DNA of 64,000 nt from Chthonomonas calidirosea T49 (lineage in GTDB: Bacteria; Armatimonadota; Chthonomonadetes; Chthonomonadales; Chthonomonadaceae): assembly GCF_000427095.1 (NCBI RefSeq), contig NC_021487.1, forward strand, positions 806,001 through 870,000, written 5' to 3'. How positions within the stretch are numbered: position 1 is the first letter of the stretch; every line of letters starts with the position of its first letter. Below the pieces are notes generated by a model. That model saw nothing but the letters and a program-made list of their open reading frames with translations. It did no database searches and was not told the DNA's origin. The position numbers and the translations under genes are program-made. Shown one piece after another: positions 62,601 to 64,000 of the stretch.

Positions 62601-64000
62601 AGGCCGCAAGCGACACCGTGCGGTTATAACCATAGGCTGTAAGCGGCGCGACTCCGTGAAAGGCGAAGAAGTCTTGACAGGGCACGGGATGTCCTTGAGC
62701 ATCCAGGGCATCGCCATTAGGCGCGTAACGTAGCGGGTTTCCCTCACTATCGGTAGGGATATCGGCCATCTTGTCGGGCGTCGTCCACTGCACCATCTGA
62801 ATCATGTTGCCGCGCACGCCCATAAAGCTCTTTGTGTTGCTTCGAACGACAACCAGCGAGCCTAAAAGCCGCTTAGCTGAAGTCGCAATAAACGACTTAT
62901 GGGGGTCAAATATCTGCACACGTCCCTCAAGAGTGGCAAACCCGCCCTGGAGCGCTAGGCGAGACCATTGAGAGGGATCGGTTATCGGCATTCGCTGGGC
63001 ATCTACATCGCTGATGTTGTTAGGGTCGGTAACAATATGCCACATCAAACACTCCAGCAACCTTTGCTGGGTCGCCAAATTGGCGATATTCACATGATCG
63101 GGCGTATCGAAGGGAGTATCCACCAAAGCACGACTGTCATTTGTGGTCGCAAAGGTTACCCCATTCCCCCCAGCCATCGTTACTACTTCTGAATCGAACG
63201 CCGGCTGACCAGGAATATAGTTGCGCCAGTTCTTCCCATTCACCGGGTTTACCCCGTCGTTGAAGAACTGGGTTGAGTCGAATCCCATGGTTTGCCCCAC
63301 TTTGTCGGCATTTTCACGACACACGCGGGCAATGTCGCTAAAGCGACCCTGAATATCCTCCCGATAGTCGTAGAACCAGCCCTTGTAGAAGATGCCGAAA
63401 GAGGGGCTTTGGCTCGACATATCGAGACCTGCCCACAGGTAGATTCGTGGCGGATTAGGCAACGTTGGCGCATGGGGCGCTAGGTAGTAACCGATATTCA
63501 GGCCTATCATCACCAGGAGGGAGATGCCGTTTGTGATGAGCATCGGCGTGACTTTCGGTCCAGTCTGCGGACGGTTTCGCCATGCTAGCACCAATAAAAC
63601 AAGAAACAGAACCAGAAAAGCACCTAACCAAAGCCGCACTTTTAACGCGTTTGGCTGCGCCAATGCCGACTGCACAATGCCTGGCGGCATCCAAGCATCC
63701 ATATGTTGGTTCAGATATTCACGGATGCCTTGAAGCGCCTGAAAATGGGCACTGGTAGCAACAAACCACATTGTTCTCTTGGGTGGGTGCGCCTTAAAGG
63801 CACGCATCAACTCTAGCAGAGAGGCCATGCTACAGGCACTTTCTGCCCCCGGTGCCAAAGCCGGAACGATGGAGGTAGAGTCGTAAAAACTCTCAACAAC
63901 GATAATCTGGTTGCGAAGTTTGGGGTCTGTTCCAGGCAGAATGCCGGTAAAATTACGCACCGTCTCCATGCGCCAGGGCATATCACAGTGCAGTTGTACC
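59611..64000 (-). CDS. Giant FtsX-domain permease fused to an M28-like domain, 5' end missing
   Basis: More than 1460 codons; the frame is open to the right edge, so the ATG at 63981 is internal. Visible order: a peptidase-M28-like segment (NFTGILPGTDPKLRNQIIVVESFYDS, with PGAESACSMASLLELMRAF) whose usual metal residues are replaced; two membrane helices; a large extracytoplasmic region of about 500 residues with MWHIVTDPNN and PVPCQDFFAFHG; three helices (VEGVLFYLALLMPFAYF and others); then an FtsX permease (TFLTCTTLVLLTFTVLSF; a periplasmic loop of about 270 residues; LELVVIPIIIAALIVLNTMLNSVYERIREIYIFSSIG; two further helices). A cytoplasmic tail of 170 residues ends it. It heads the visible part of the operon and probably works with the ATPase at 53585. 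Confidence 0.8.
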   Translation of the reverse strand, partial: VQLHCDMPWRMETVRNFTGILPGTDPKLRNQIIVVESFYDSTSIVPALAPGAESACSMASLLELMRAFKAHPPKRTMWFVATSAHFQALQGIREYLNQHMDAWMPPGIVQSALAQPNALKVRLWLGAFLVLFLVLLVLAWRNRPQTGPKVTPMLITNGISLLVMIGLNIGYYLAPHAPTLPNPPRIYLWAGLDMSSQSPSFGIFYKGWFYDYREDIQGRFSDIARVCRENADKVGQTMGFDSTQFFNDGVNPVNGKNWRNYIPGQPAFDSEVVTMAGGNGVTFATTNDSRALVDTPFDTPDHVNIANLATQQRLLECLMWHIVTDPNNISDVDAQRMPITDPSQWSRLALQGGFATLEGRVQIFDPHKSFIATSAKRLLGSLVVVRSNTKSFMGVRGNMIQMVQWTTPDKMADIPTDSEGNPLRYAPNGDALDAQGHPVPCQDFFAFHGVAPLTAYGYNRTVSLAAYHIDEASTVSDPNNPSVQIPNPDRGNIDFAPDMGPEGAEQVPLDVAITTATRSTPIIVFHCVPTAIYDLVDQQSLQALTGINIYDGATNGTPRMYGYAINPQSNGTATSYVEDVAVIFAQPGERLKITMTSGPGDIRLLLINSLYDPTDPFNEHGRSPAPEGIGYLVAGNPADQEGAGALPDSASPDMAEQGEEIARSGAIYDTALHVAEDMWKLDDFRMRRLARFRILDMKSMEGTPGLHNMAYKTLQEAKLARDKKDWEDFDALSREAWGLESRAYPDVQHTAMDVVEGVLFYLALLMPFAYFCERLFFGFFDLKRQLLTASAIFLLIFAIFRYIHPAFEITMNPVIVLLAFVMLALSAIVIAFVTGKFEEQLKQMSKSVSGVHRADIGRVSVAFAAFNLGVSNMRRRKTRTFLTCTTLVLLTFTVLSFTSVVQVMRFNKVRAPSDYGPRYNGIMIRTPMWDPLQEPAYRILADEYGKKYAVAPRAWFYGTSMGEQSFLTLQRADLSYDARALCGLSPQEAQIMRPQDALLKDANGNTVGRWFRPGDRYAIILPDGIAEALHISLKDVGTATVNFSGLQFRVIGILNSQKLKRYYDLDNEMLTPVDWIAMNKQSQSNSGGSAASQGFQEYIHLDPDMVFFIPYQTAIDLGAQLRSIAIDFNNPEQVIHQLEPLMRRLELNLYAGQVTDPNNPDPAKRGIIYRYSSIATTSSRGLELVVIPIIIAALIVLNTMLNSVYERIREIYIFSSIGLAPTHIGMLFIAEAMVYAILGSVAGYLLGQLTSILLVKTGWLPGLYLNFSSVSAVGTTLIVVGVVLLSTIYPARKAAEVATPAVDRSWKVPNPDGDHWVIPLPFAVTGDQATALNSFLSEWLQAYEEYSIGDFVTQGVQTEESPHVYGTQYSIRCMVWLAPFDLGVSQRITIETTPTETPDVFEIHLIIDRVSGDISNWKRVNRRFLNTLRKQFLIWRTLKQAERERYLQGNVMGAESEASQPA

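Noticed and set aside
1-64000. tRNA, rRNA, CRISPR, insertion sequence or prophage features
   Set aside because: I looked for T-arm motifs, regularly spaced repeats, transposase motifs and integrase genes and saw none; a covariance-model scan could still find a divergent RNA.

Overview
The window looks like chromosomal DNA of a moderate-GC, diderm, free-living heterotroph. My best guess is Armatimonadota, something like Chthonomonas. This is inferred from the gene mix: a phytanoyl-dioxygenase next to a DUF1080 protein, Gfo/Idh and xylose-isomerase-like sugar enzymes, secreted glycosidases, an H-X9-DG pseudopilin-type C-terminus, HNH-repeat proteins, outer-membrane barrels, a DUF3187-like protein, and OPT/FtsX transport proteins. 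I ran no database search. I saw no tRNA, rRNA, CRISPR array, insertion sequence or prophage.

Layout. 1-1558: end of a PhyH-family dioxygenase and a secreted DUF1080 protein. 1654-5733: a soluble GAF histidine kinase and a tetrapyrrole pair (cobA-hemD fusion, hemB). 5887-13201: an HD protein, then on the minus strand a secreted glycosidase, an M61 peptidase, a beta-propeller protein and a sugar isomerase-like TIM barrel. 13548-17366: a YqiJ/flotillin membrane pair, a NicO-like membrane protein and a CDF metal exporter. 17511-22115: a KimA-like permease overlapping a STAS-USP fusion, then nadC and birA. 22127-22640: a decayed gene. 22941-29463: an oxidoreductase, an ArnT-like glycosyltransferase, an outer-membrane barrel and a disulfide reductase. 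29540-33919: motAB, ugd and a TPR protein. 34012-36054: a MerR regulator, a small Cys-rich secreted peptide with a matching MerR-type promoter, and a cysteine hydrolase. 36083-42123: a DUF3187-like protein, an arabinokinase-like GHMP kinase, hflX and a clan GH-A glycosidase. 42149-43744: a transcription unit with its own promoter and terminator, encoding an HNH-repeat protein and a DnaA-domain-I-like protein. 43971-51179: a HAD hydrolase, an SdpI-like protein, a secreted alpha/beta hydrolase, a propeller-phosphoesterase fusion and cysS.

51371-64000 is the most unusual part. It is one long minus-strand operon running off the right edge. In transcription order it encodes: a giant FtsX permease fused to a peptidase-M28-like domain that has lost its metal ligands; an OPT-type transporter with a frameshift near its 3' end; a polytopic protein ending in an H-X9-DG pseudopilin motif; an unknown protein; a PqqD-like protein; a miniature FtsX permease without a periplasmic domain; a LolD/MacB-type ATPase; a PTS enzyme I-like protein lacking the catalytic histidine; and a D-2-hydroxyacid dehydrogenase. 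I read this as an undescribed export or envelope-remodelling system with an asymmetric FtsX pair. That is inference.

Several starts were moved downstream from the longest open frame because a Shine-Dalgarno sequence fits an internal start better; each entry says so. Two genes are cut by the window edges.
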